Assembly (NCBI GenBank): GCA_031286695.1 | Contig: JAITTY010000011.1 | Span: 248,001 to 312,000, forward strand | DNA: 64,000 bases | Direction of reading: 5' to 3' | Origin: Sphingobacterium sp. | Lineage (GTDB): Bacteria; Bacteroidota; Bacteroidia; Sphingobacteriales; Sphingobacteriaceae | Part shown: positions 43,787 through 52,418 of the stretch, piece by piece | Layout: the number at the start of each line of letters is the position of its first letter | Numbering within the stretch: position 1 is the first letter of the stretch | Position numbers and translations under genes: made by a program | Notes under the pieces: generated by a model | The model's database searches: none | What the model was told of the DNA's origin: nothing | The model's input: only the letters and a program-made list of their open reading frames with translations

Positions 43787-44968
43787 TTATTTCCGTTTCT
43801 TGCCTAATTTAATACCATAGCCTGTTGTCCACTCGATAAAGTCGGCTTTACCACCGTGGGCTTTAATAGAGACGCCGGCAAAGAAGTCTTTGTAAACTTT
43901 ATAACGTACGCCTGCTCTTAAGTACACGGGCATGCTCTCGCCATTAAATTCGTTGCGATGAAGATAGACCCCGACATTTCCGTTGAGGTAAAGACGTGAA
44001 TTCAACACGTGATCAATGTAAAATGCCGGGCCGTAGGAAAATAAGGCGGAAAATTTGCCTGCTTTATCACCTGCAACCTTCTCATCATTTCCGCTGGCAG
44101 AATAAAATGCATCAAACCCCGCGCCAAGGCGCCATTTGTAGCCGAGATGTCTGCTATAGTATGCGCCCAAAGTCGATTTGAAATATTGGCTGTCATGCTC
44201 CCGATCGATCTGTTTGAAACCAAAGGCATAATTGAAATGAAGCTCCTCTGTTTTCTCCATTTTAGGAATACTACTTTTTCTGTAATCAAAGGGTCTATTT
44301 GTTGGTGTATAAGAAACGGATAAGCTCAAAGGAACAAGGTTTATCCCTGTGTTGGGTAACGCTAGGGCACCATTGCTGAAATGGTGAAAAGCTGCTCCGG
44401 CACCAACCTGAAAATGTTGATTTAACCGGTAGTTGACCTGAAGGCCAAAATCGATAAAAACATTGTTTTTGCTCCCTATAAGTAGGTTGAAAGGATTGTC
44501 TTCCTCATTATATGGATTAAACCTGCCGGAAAGACCAAGTGCAATCCGGTAGTTGAAATTCCATCTCGAGTTTACTTTTGGTCTAATGGGAATGGCGACA
44601 AAGCCGTAGGCTGCGAACGGTCGGCCTAGGTGTTCCTGACCAAAGGTGCTGCTATAGATTCCAATGCCATATATAGGGTAATTATATATTTCGTTGTAAA
44701 TGCTTTTGATTGAGTCCTGGAACTGCGTTTGGAAACCAACACGAAAATTAAGCCCACTATAGTATGAATCTGCGAGGGTCTCTTTGGAGCGTTCATTGAA
44801 TTTAAGTTCGCCTCCGCTTTCATGCTCAAGTTGAAATATAAGTCTCGTCTTGGCAGGGGTACGGCTTTGTAAAGTGTCTTTCGGATTTTCTATTCGGGGT
44901 GTGACCTGTGCAGTGGTACGAAAGGAGAGTAGTGCCAGGGTCACAAAAGCAAGTATTCTTGATCTCAT
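43787..44968 (-). CDS. Acyloxyacyl hydrolase / PagL-like lipid A deacylase family protein
   Basis: An outer-membrane beta-barrel enzyme candidate that would remove an acyl chain from lipid A. The signal peptide ends near T-T-A-Q (residue 21). The PagL active-site pattern H-x-S-N appears as HHFSNG (His196, Ser198, Asn199), followed by ALALPNTGINL as in PagL relatives. At 393 residues it is longer than the roughly 170-residue Pseudomonas PagL; the second half (about 240-393) is again strand-rich (YAFGFKQI, FSALFSYGPAFYIDHV), so the barrel may be larger or duplicated. It stands alone and converges on the tRNA cluster. Activity is inferred from the motif. Confidence 0.75.
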   Translation of the reverse strand: MRSRILAFVTLALLSFRTTAQVTPRIENPKDTLQSRTPAKTRLIFQLEHESGGELKFNERSKETLADSYYSGLNFRVGFQTQFQDSIKSIYNEIYNYPIYGIGIYSSTFGQEHLGRPFAAYGFVAIPIRPKVNSRWNFNYRIALGLSGRFNPYNEEDNPFNLLIGSKNNVFIDFGLQVNYRLNQHFQVGAGAAFHHFSNGALALPNTGINLVPLSLSVSYTPTNRPFDYRKSSIPKMEKTEELHFNYAFGFKQIDREHDSQYFKSTLGAYYSRHLGYKWRLGAGFDAFYSASGNDEKVAGDKAGKFSALFSYGPAFYIDHVLNSRLYLNGNVGVYLHRNEFNGESMPVYLRAGVRYKVYKDFFAGVSIKAHGGKADFIEWTTGYGIKLGKKRK

Positions 44969-45175
44969 GAAATAAAACGTTAGCGTTTTTTAAATTTTTT
45001 GCAAAAATAAGAATGATAAATCATTGTAACAATAGTATTTAAACAGTAGAGAAATCTAGTTGAAAAAAATGCCGGTTTTCAGCTACATCCTGTCAATCGG
45101 TAGGAAGAGCGTCGGCAGCACTTAAACATCACGATGTCAAATGGGTAAATAATTGTTGTTTATGTGTTTATTGTA

Positions 45176-45206
45176 TTGCATATAAAAAGCAATTTATCTA
45201 AGTTTG
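45176..45206 (+). promoter_or_regulatory. Promoter of the M16 peptidase gene
   Basis: TTG (45176-45178), 20-bp spacer, TAAGTTTG (45199-45206). The ATG is at 45228, giving a leader of roughly 15 bases. Confidence 0.55.
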
Positions 45207-45227
45207 AGGTGAAAAGAAAAAGGAAAT

Positions 45228-48173
45228 ATGATTAAAAACCTATTTAAAATTACTGCTGTTACGTTTGCACTAACAACAGCAGGGGGTGCTTTGTTTGCCC
45301 AGAACGCCAAATTTGATTGGAAAGAAGCATCTGAAGGCGGATACACCTACAAGTACGTAACCAATGACCCTACTCATTCACGGTTTTACAAGCTAAAAAA
45401 TGGCTTAACTGTGATTTTGAGCCCTACCAAAAAAGAACCACGTATCCAAACGTACATCGCTACTAAAGCGGGGAGTAAGACAGATCCGAAAGATCATACC
45501 GGTTTGGCCCATTATCTGGAGCATATGCTTTTCAAAGGAACCGATAAATTTGGATCTAAAGACTGGGCAAAGGAAAAGCCTTTGTTGGACCAGATTGATG
45601 CGCTTTATGAAAAATACAATGGTACAACAGATGAAACAGAACGGAAAGCAATCTATAAGGAGATTGACAGGGTGTCTGGGGAAGCTGCCAAATATGCAAT
45701 TGCCAATGAGTACGATAAATTGATGGCATCAATGGGAGCTGAGGGTACAAATGCTTTTACTTCATTTGAACAGACTGTTTATCAGGAACAAATTCCGAGC
45801 AATGTCATGGATAAGTATCTGGCGGTACAAGCTGAACGGTTTAGATACCCGGTATTGCGTCTGTTCCATACCGAGCTTGAAGCTGTTTATGAGGAGAAAA
45901 ATATCAGCTTGGATAAGGATAATCGTAAGGCTGTAGAATCGATGTTTTCAGCGGCTTTTCCTAATAATAATTATGGAAAGCAGACAACAATTGGTACTGT
46001 AGAGCATCTCAAAAACCCATCTTTGAAAGCGATTCGTGAATATTTTCATACCTATTATGTCCCTAACAATATGGGGGTTATTATGTCGGGTGATTTTGAT
46101 CCTACCGAGGTGGTGAAAAAGGTGGATAAGAGCTTTGCCTTTATGCAGGCGAAAGACGTTCCGGCTTATACTTTTGATGCGGAGAAACCGATTTTAACTC
46201 CTGTTGTCCGCGAGGTTAAAGGTCCGGATGCTGAATTTATGCTGATGGGATTCCGTTTTCCTGGAGCTGCAACGAAAGATGCCCGTATGCTCAATTTGAT
46301 GAGTCAGATTTTGACCAATGGATCAGCGGGTTTGATTGATCTGGATTTGGTGAAAAACCAAAAATTGCTAGGAGCAGGTGCTTTCCCATATGTACTTAAA
46401 GATTATTCTTTGCTCTTATTGCAAGGTAATCCTGGTCAGGGACAGAGCCTGGAAGAAGTGCAGCAGCTGTTGCTGCAGGAGCTGGCAAAATTGAGAAAGG
46501 GAGAGTTTTCGGATGATTTGATCACGGCAATTGTTAATAATGCCAAGAAAGATGAAATCAAGCAAAATGAAAGTTATGGAGACCGTGCTGAATCATTGAT
46601 GGATGCCTTTACTTCCGGCCAGGATTGGGCATCTGTGGTGGGGTATTCGGATGAGTTGAACAAGATTACCAAGCAAGATGTGGTAGATTTTGCTAACAAA
46701 TATCTGAATGACAATAACTATGTTGTGGTGTATAAACGTAAGGGGGTTGACAATAATGTTGTTAAAGTTGTTAAACCTGAGATTACGCCTGTTACGGTCA
46801 ATCGTGATGATCAATCTGATTTCTTGAAGAGGGTGGAAGCGATGCCAGAAGATAAAATTCAACCGGTATGGGTAGATTACAATAAAGATATTCAGAAGGC
46901 TACTGCGAATGGTCTGCCTGTGCTTGCTGTAAAGAATTCAGATAATGAGCTGTTCTCGCTGTCGTATCGTTTTGATGGTGGAAAATGGAGCAATAAATTA
47001 CTTTCTTTAGCTGCTGGTTATCTCGAATTTTTGGGAACAAAAGATAAGTCCAGTGAGCAATTTAGCAAGGATTTTTATCAATTGGCTTCTGATTTTTCGG
47101 TTTCTGCAGGAAATGAAGAAACCATGGTGTCGATTTCAGGTTTGAATTCAAACTTTACGGCTACACAGAACTTGATACAAGACTTGTTGCGTAATTGTGT
47201 TGTGGATGAGGAGGCTTTCAAAATGTATATTGCCCGTCTTAAAAAAGCAAGAGCAAATGCGAAGGAAAACAAAGGGGCTATCATGGAAGGGTTAAAATCT
47301 TATGCGAAATATGGTGCTAAAAATCCGTTTAACAATGTGTTTACAGATGCGGAGCTCGATGCTTTAAAGGCGGAGGATTTGGTGAAGGCGTTGCACGATT
47401 TGGCTAATATGAAACATACGATGCTTTATTTTGGGCCATTAACTGCGACAGAATTTGTCGCGAAAGCGAAGCCTTTGAAACAAGGTGCCGGAGAGTACGT
47501 CCAAGCGAAAAAGGCAGTCGTGTTTGCAGAATTGCCAACAAGCAAGAATCAGGTCCTTTTTGCTAATTTCGATATGAAGCAGGCTGAAGTGTTTTGGTAT
47601 AGAAGTTCAGGTGTATACAACAGTGCCTTGACACCGACTGTTTCATTGTTTAATAATTACTTTGGTGGCGGCATGGGAAGTATTGTCTTTCAAACTATCC
47701 GTGAATCGAAAGCATTAGCTTATTCAACTTATGCATATTACGGACAGCCCTACAAAAAAGAAAATCATTATACAGTAGGAGCTTATGTTGGAACGCAGGC
47801 TGATAAGTTTAACGATGCGATTAAGGGGATGAATGAGCTGTTGGATGTGTTGCCTGAAAGTGCTAAGGGTCTGGATATTGCGAAAGTAAGTTTGGAAAAA
47901 TCAATTGCCAGTGAACGTGTGTTGAATGCTTCTATTTTAGGAAGCTATTTGGCAGCGCAACGTTTGGGAAATGCAACTGATATTCGTAAAGTTGTCTACG
48001 AGCAGGCGCCAAAATTAACGTATGGTGACCTAAATACTTTCCACAAGAAAGAGATGAGTCAAAAGCCATATGTTTACTGTATTGTAGCAAAAGAAGAAAG
48101 TCTTAAGCCAGAAGATTTGGCGAAACTAGGTGAGGTGAAAAAACTGGACCTAAAGGAGATCTTTGGGTATTAG
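45228..48173 (+). CDS. M16 family zinc metallopeptidase (pitrilysin/insulysin-like), exported
   Basis: A 981-residue periplasmic zinc protease. The signal peptide ends at ALFAQ (about residue 25). The inverted zinc motif is HYLEH (95-99), with the third ligand likely in ELEAVYEEKN (about 217-225). The first M16 domain has a helical insert (about 110-170). Inactive M16 domains follow, and a late segment FGGGMGSIVFQTIRESKALA (about residue 815) carries the arginine/tyrosine region of the C-terminal half. Such enzymes degrade peptides inside a closed chamber. It is transcribed alone from a good promoter and ends at a perfect terminator. Confidence 0.92.
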   Translation: MIKNLFKITAVTFALTTAGGALFAQNAKFDWKEASEGGYTYKYVTNDPTHSRFYKLKNGLTVILSPTKKEPRIQTYIATKAGSKTDPKDHTGLAHYLEHMLFKGTDKFGSKDWAKEKPLLDQIDALYEKYNGTTDETERKAIYKEIDRVSGEAAKYAIANEYDKLMASMGAEGTNAFTSFEQTVYQEQIPSNVMDKYLAVQAERFRYPVLRLFHTELEAVYEEKNISLDKDNRKAVESMFSAAFPNNNYGKQTTIGTVEHLKNPSLKAIREYFHTYYVPNNMGVIMSGDFDPTEVVKKVDKSFAFMQAKDVPAYTFDAEKPILTPVVREVKGPDAEFMLMGFRFPGAATKDARMLNLMSQILTNGSAGLIDLDLVKNQKLLGAGAFPYVLKDYSLLLLQGNPGQGQSLEEVQQLLLQELAKLRKGEFSDDLITAIVNNAKKDEIKQNESYGDRAESLMDAFTSGQDWASVVGYSDELNKITKQDVVDFANKYLNDNNYVVVYKRKGVDNNVVKVVKPEITPVTVNRDDQSDFLKRVEAMPEDKIQPVWVDYNKDIQKATANGLPVLAVKNSDNELFSLSYRFDGGKWSNKLLSLAAGYLEFLGTKDKSSEQFSKDFYQLASDFSVSAGNEETMVSISGLNSNFTATQNLIQDLLRNCVVDEEAFKMYIARLKKARANAKENKGAIMEGLKSYAKYGAKNPFNNVFTDAELDALKAEDLVKALHDLANMKHTMLYFGPLTATEFVAKAKPLKQGAGEYVQAKKAVVFAELPTSKNQVLFANFDMKQAEVFWYRSSGVYNSALTPTVSLFNNYFGGGMGSIVFQTIRESKALAYSTYAYYGQPYKKENHYTVGAYVGTQADKFNDAIKGMNELLDVLPESAKGLDIAKVSLEKSIASERVLNASILGSYLAAQRLGNATDIRKVVYEQAPKLTYGDLNTFHKKEMSQKPYVYCIVAKEESLKPEDLAKLGEVKKLDLKEIFGY

Positions 48174-48209
48174 TCTCGAGGTATTAGTTTTACGTTTAGC
48201 AATTTTAGA

Positions 48210-48241
48210 GAAGCCTTCAGTGTTTACTGGAGGCTTCTTTT
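48210..48241 (+). terminator. Terminator after the M16 peptidase gene
   Basis: GAAGCCTTCAGT (48210-48221) pairs with ACTGGAGGCTTC (48226-48237), loop GTTT, then TTTT. Confidence 0.9.
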
Positions 48242-48265
48242 CGTATGGAGATGTTCGAGTAGCTC

Positions 48266-48787
48266 TTAAAATCGAAGAATCTCTTCAATCTGTTCGTTGA
48301 CAAATTGCAGGGTATCTTCTTTGAATAATTGGTCCTCGGCATTTAATTCGTTCTGAACGTTAGGCAGAAAGATTTTGAGTGGAAGAACGTGCATTCTTAA
48401 GTAGTGACATATGCCAGTCAGGTGATCGATGCCGCGGAGGTTGCCATAGCGGCCTGAAGATAGTCCGACCAATGCAACTTTCTTGTGGTAAAAACTAACC
48501 GGGAATGTGCAGCAATCGATAAAAAGTTTAAGTGCTCCAGGTATGCTTCCATTGTATTCAGGTGCGATGAAAATAAATAGTTTAGCTTTACTGATCTTCT
48601 CTTGGATAGGCTCAAATGCAGGGCTTCTTTTTCCGTAAAGATCTGTTTCTAAAATGTTTGCTGGTAGATCTTCCAAAGAAAAGATGTCGCTTTCAATTGA
48701 CTTACGGTCAAGTAATTGCTGGTAGCATTTTGCTATTTTTAACGTCTTACTATGGGGACGGTTTGTTCCGGATATTATTAAAATCAT
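48266..48787 (-). CDS. NAD(P)H-dependent FMN reductase family protein
   Basis: A cytosolic flavodoxin-like oxidoreductase of 173 residues. I start it at the ATG 48785-48787 (MILIISGTNRPHSKTLKIAK), because the phosphate-binding loop SGTNRPHSKT must be at the N terminus; the longer frame adds 32 residues without family features. APEYNGSIPGALKLFIDCC (about 75-93) is the hallmark flavin/dimer motif, and ALVGLSSGRYGNLRG a second one. It reduces FMN or quinone/azo-type substrates; the exact one is unknown. It stands alone, opposite to parA. Confidence 0.9.
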   Translation of the reverse strand: MILIISGTNRPHSKTLKIAKCYQQLLDRKSIESDIFSLEDLPANILETDLYGKRSPAFEPIQEKISKAKLFIFIAPEYNGSIPGALKLFIDCCTFPVSFYHKKVALVGLSSGRYGNLRGIDHLTGICHYLRMHVLPLKIFLPNVQNELNAEDQLFKEDTLQFVNEQIEEILRF

Positions 48788-49014
48788 TGTGTTGTTGATA
48801 CTTATAAAAAGCACAGTTTCAAAGTGGATACATATCTTGATTTTTTGTATCTTAGCATCCTGAGGATATGTGCTTTCGATCAATCAAAAGTACGAAATAT
48901 GCTGAACTTGTTCTGTTAATTTGAATTGCGGATAAAGATTTTGGCAAATTGATCTTCAAAAAAGTGAAATGTAGGATTAAATGACATTTTAATTAAGAAA
49001 GGTTTTCATTCAAG

Positions 49015-49812
49015 ATGGGAAAAGTAATCGCAATCGCAAATCAAAAGGGTGGGGTCGGAAAAACCACAACGTCAATTAATTTGGCGGCTAGTTTGGCGGT
49101 TTTAGAATATAAAACATTGTTGGTCGATGCAGATCCTCAAGCAAACTCTACTTCTGGGATTGGCTTTGACCCTCGTACAATCAGCGCAAGTGTATATGAG
49201 TGTTTGGTGAATGACCTGGATCCCCGTGAGGCTATCCAGTCAACTGAAACACCAAATTTAGATCTGTTACCTGCCCATATCGATTTGGTTGGGGCAGAAA
49301 TTGAGATGATCAATATGCATGAAAGGGAGTACAAGATGAAAAAAATCTTGGATCAGGTGAAACAGGATTATGATTTTATTATCATTGATTGTTCTCCTTC
49401 CTTAGGCTTAATTACAATCAATGCATTGTCTGCTTCAGACTCTGTCATTATTCCAGTACAATGTGAATACTTTGCTCTTGAAGGACTTGGTAAGTTGTTG
49501 AACACAATTAAAATAGTTCAGAACCGTTTAAATACTAGTTTGGAGATCGAAGGGATTTTGTTGACTATGTATGATGTTCGTTTGAGACTATCAAATCAGG
49601 TGGTTGAAGAGGTGAAGACGCATTTCACGGATTTAGTTTTTGACACGATTATTCAGCGAAATACCCGTTTGAGTGAAGCCCCAAGCTTTGGGATTTCTGT
49701 TATCATGCATGATGCTTCCTGTAAAGGAGCAATCAATTATTTGAATTTGGCGCGTGAGATCCTACAGAAAAACGGGCATCTTAATGAAATGAATAAAACA
49801 GTAACCGCATAA
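49015..49812 (+). CDS. parA: Chromosome-partitioning ATPase ParA (Soj)
   Basis: A cytosolic deviant-Walker ATPase that, with ParB, moves the replication origin region. The motif KGGVGKTTTS lies at residues 11-20 with the signature lysine, LLVDADPQANST (about 35-46) is the Walker A' region, and FIIIDCSPSLGL the Walker B. The 265-residue form, lacking a long N-terminal DNA-binding domain, is the chromosomal type. parB starts 1 bp after the stop. Confidence 0.96.
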   Translation: MGKVIAIANQKGGVGKTTTSINLAASLAVLEYKTLLVDADPQANSTSGIGFDPRTISASVYECLVNDLDPREAIQSTETPNLDLLPAHIDLVGAEIEMINMHEREYKMKKILDQVKQDYDFIIIDCSPSLGLITINALSASDSVIIPVQCEYFALEGLGKLLNTIKIVQNRLNTSLEIEGILLTMYDVRLRLSNQVVEEVKTHFTDLVFDTIIQRNTRLSEAPSFGISVIMHDASCKGAINYLNLAREILQKNGHLNEMNKTVTA

Positions 49813-49813
49813 T

Positions 49814-50749
49814 ATGGCAGCACATCAGCGTAAAACAGGACTGGGAAGAGGCTTAGGTGCGCTATTAAACGATAGTGTAGAAGTTCCTGCTAAGAGTAAT
49901 CAGCAAGTGGAGGAGGCTCCTTTGGTGAATCCAACTGCTGTAAAAACAACAAAAGAGAATGGCAGTATTAGCCATGTTCGTGTAGAAGAAATATCTGTCA
50001 ACCCTTTTCAGCCGCGTACAGAATTTGACCCGGTTGCCTTACAGGAGCTGTCGGAATCCATTATTTTACAAGGTTTAATTCAGCCGATTACCGTACGTAA
50101 AATTTCAGACGGTAATTATCAGCTGATCTCCGGGGAGCGACGTCTCCGCGCTTCACGTCTGGCTGGAATCAACGAAATTCCAGCTTATATACGTACCGCC
50201 AATGATCAGCAGATGCTGGAAATGGCCTTGATTGAGAATATTCAGCGGGAGAACTTAAATGCGATTGAAGTCGCTTTGAGTTTTCAGCGCATGATTGAGG
50301 AATGTAATTTAAAACAGGAAGAATTGGGAGAACGTGTCAGCAAAAACCGGTCTACTGTTACAAATTATCTTCGTTTGTTAAAACTTCCACCGGTCATTCA
50401 GGCTGCAATACGTGATGGAGCATTAACGATGGGGCATGCCCGCGCATTGATTAACATTCCAGAAGTAGACAAGCAACTTTATATTTTTAAGCTGATTATT
50501 GATCAAGGACTATCGGTACGTAAGGCCGAGGAATTGGTTCGAGAGTTACAAAAAGGTGGTAAGAAAAAAGCTGGAAAGGATAAGGCTCCGATGTCTTTTC
50601 AACTACAGAAAATTGAAGATGATCTGGCTTCAAAATTTTCTTCTCGTGTCAAATTGAATCTGAAGAGCACAAAAGGAAAAGGTGCTATTGAGATCCCTTT
50701 CGAATCGGAGGATGATTTAAGTCGCATTCTTGAATTGTTAGATTGGTAA
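49814..50749 (+). CDS. parB: Chromosome-partitioning protein ParB (Spo0J)
   Basis: The CTP-dependent DNA clamp that loads at parS sites. At the N terminus GLGRGLGALL is the ParA-interacting peptide. The CTPase/ParB-N region carries VNPFQPRTEF, LISGERRLRASRLAG and ENIQRENLNAIEVALSF; the helix-turn-helix follows at LGERVSKNRSTVTNYLRLLK. The C-terminal dimerisation part ends near residue 311. DUF5683 starts 1 bp later. I looked for a nearby parS-like 16-mer (TGTTTCACGTGAAACA type) and saw none. Confidence 0.96.
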   Translation: MAAHQRKTGLGRGLGALLNDSVEVPAKSNQQVEEAPLVNPTAVKTTKENGSISHVRVEEISVNPFQPRTEFDPVALQELSESIILQGLIQPITVRKISDGNYQLISGERRLRASRLAGINEIPAYIRTANDQQMLEMALIENIQRENLNAIEVALSFQRMIEECNLKQEELGERVSKNRSTVTNYLRLLKLPPVIQAAIRDGALTMGHARALINIPEVDKQLYIFKLIIDQGLSVRKAEELVRELQKGGKKKAGKDKAPMSFQLQKIEDDLASKFSSRVKLNLKSTKGKGAIEIPFESEDDLSRILELLDW

Positions 50750-50750
50750 T

Positions 50751-51473
50751 ATGGCCAAGTTAATAAGCCTGATATTTGCGGTGTTTATGTTGTCGATGGT
50801 GCATGGGCAGGCTGTGGATACAATTGCTAAGAAGCAGGTAGCACCAGTCAAAATAGACAGCATAAAGCAAAAAGCGGTACAGGATACCGTAAAGAAAGAA
50901 TCTCGGAAGGAACGTAAGAAACGGGAGAAGGAGGAGGCTAAAGCGAAAGAGAAGGTTGTGTTTAAGGATTCGACTCGCTTGGCTATTGAAGCTAAAAATA
51001 AACAAGCTTGGAAACGTTCCTTGGTCCTTCCTGGCTGGGGACAATATACCAATGGTGGCGTCTGGTGGATAAAAGTGCCTGCTATTTATGGTGGGTTGAT
51101 AACAACCGTTCTGGTTTTTGATTTTAATAACCGTTATTATAAGGAGTTGTTGGGGGTATTGCAAGATAAGGCTTTAGGAAGACCGATCGATCCTTATTAT
51201 ATTAATATTTCGGAACAATCTATTATACGTGCGAAGGATAATGCGCGGCGAAATCGAGATCTCATGGTACTACTCACGCTTGGGGTCTATGGTCTGAATG
51301 TTGCAGAAGCTTATATTGACTCCATGCTTAAATATCGTTGGAGTATTGGTGACGACAAACCCAAGAAGACCGCTTTCTTAATTGGACCTACTTTAATGGA
51401 CGCCAGTCTCGCGTCGGGCACTTATTCGTTTAAACCTACGGTAGGACTTAAATTGACAATGAAATTCAATTAA
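50751..51473 (+). CDS. DUF5683 membrane-associated protein
   Basis: A 240-residue protein of unknown function that follows parAB in many Bacteroidota. The signal peptide ends at MVHGQ (about residue 20). A highly charged Lys/Glu-rich stretch (about 45-75) precedes the hallmark RSLVLPGWGQYTNGGVWW (about 88-105), then a hydrophobic helix (PAIYGGLITTVLVF) and another near residue 185. It ends in strand-like KLTMKFN. The 1-bp spacing to parB suggests translational coupling, but a role in segregation is not shown. Confidence 0.85.
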   Translation: MAKLISLIFAVFMLSMVHGQAVDTIAKKQVAPVKIDSIKQKAVQDTVKKESRKERKKREKEEAKAKEKVVFKDSTRLAIEAKNKQAWKRSLVLPGWGQYTNGGVWWIKVPAIYGGLITTVLVFDFNNRYYKELLGVLQDKALGRPIDPYYINISEQSIIRAKDNARRNRDLMVLLTLGVYGLNVAEAYIDSMLKYRWSIGDDKPKKTAFLIGPTLMDASLASGTYSFKPTVGLKLTMKFN

Positions 51474-51658
51474 AATTTCGTGTTCCTAAGCATACATTTC
51501 GATTGGAAATGACTGTTGATCAGGGTTTGTATAATTTGTCTTCCAGTGGTTATTGTGCATATCTTCGCTTGTTAAGATCGATGTTTGTGGTTTTTAAACA
51601 TGGGTATTTCATTGAAATTTTTTAATTTTAAAAATAAACTATACTTTTTTCTAAATAT

Positions 51659-52402
51659 ATGAACATCATTCTCTTGGGATATGGCAAAATGGGGCAGATT
51701 ATCGAACGATATGCACTGAAAAGAGGCCATCAAATTTTTTTAGTTGTCGATGAACATAATCGTCCTAACCTGACCGCTGATGATATGAAAGGAGCTGATG
51801 TCGCAATAGACTTTAGCGTACCTTCTGCAGCACTGGATAATATGAATCTTTGCCTTGAGGCTGGGGTGCCTATTGTAGTCGGAACAACGGGTTGGTATGA
51901 CCAACTAGAGGTTGTTAAGGCTAAGTGCTTAGAGGCTGATGGTTCCATTTTGTATGGATCTAACTTTTCCATCGGTGTGAATGTGTTTTTCCATATCAAT
52001 AGAATGTTAGCGAAGGCATTACAACCGTATAAACAATATGATGTTCAGGTAGAGGAAATACACCATATCCACAAATTGGATGCACCAAGCGGTACAGCAA
52101 TTACCATTGCTGAAGGAATATTGGACAATAGCGATGTAAAAACCAACTGGGTGAATACGGTTGTCGGTGAGCAAGATGAAATTATTCCAAAACCGCAGGA
52201 ACTTTTAATAGAAAGTCATCGTATCGAAGAGGTTCCGGGAACACATACGGTGCTTTATAGTTCTGAGGTTGACCAAATAGAATTTAAACATACTGCACAT
52301 AGCCGTGATGGGTTTGCCTTAGGTGCTGTTGTTGCTGCTGAGTGGTTGAATGGCAAAAAAGGTTTCTATCAGGTTACTGAAATTTTTGATTTTAATAAAT
52401 AG
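51659..52402 (+). CDS. dapB: 4-hydroxy-tetrahydrodipicolinate reductase
   Basis: A cytosolic NAD(P)H enzyme of lysine/diaminopimelate biosynthesis. The dinucleotide loop is LLGYGKMGQII (5-15), VVGTTGW (73-79) is typical, and the catalytic signature HHIHKLDAPSGTA (135-147) contains the His and Lys that match E. coli His159 and Lys163. Length 247 residues. The product feeds meso-DAP for peptidoglycan. lepB starts 16 bp later, so they are co-transcribed. The 185-bp gap upstream holds no visible terminator. Confidence 0.95.
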   Translation: MNIILLGYGKMGQIIERYALKRGHQIFLVVDEHNRPNLTADDMKGADVAIDFSVPSAALDNMNLCLEAGVPIVVGTTGWYDQLEVVKAKCLEADGSILYGSNFSIGVNVFFHINRMLAKALQPYKQYDVQVEEIHHIHKLDAPSGTAITIAEGILDNSDVKTNWVNTVVGEQDEIIPKPQELLIESHRIEEVPGTHTVLYSSEVDQIEFKHTAHSRDGFALGAVVAAEWLNGKKGFYQVTEIFDFNK

Positions 52403-52418
52403 TACTAATAAGTAGATT

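Noticed and set aside
49015..50749. Origin of replication next to parAB
   Set aside because: No dnaA, DnaA-box cluster or parS-like palindrome was seen, and this gene order often lies away from the origin in Bacteroidota.
51510..51626. 38-codon ORF between DUF5683 and dapB starting MTVDQGLYNL
   Set aside because: No family features, no start context, and no signal or membrane segment; likely chance.
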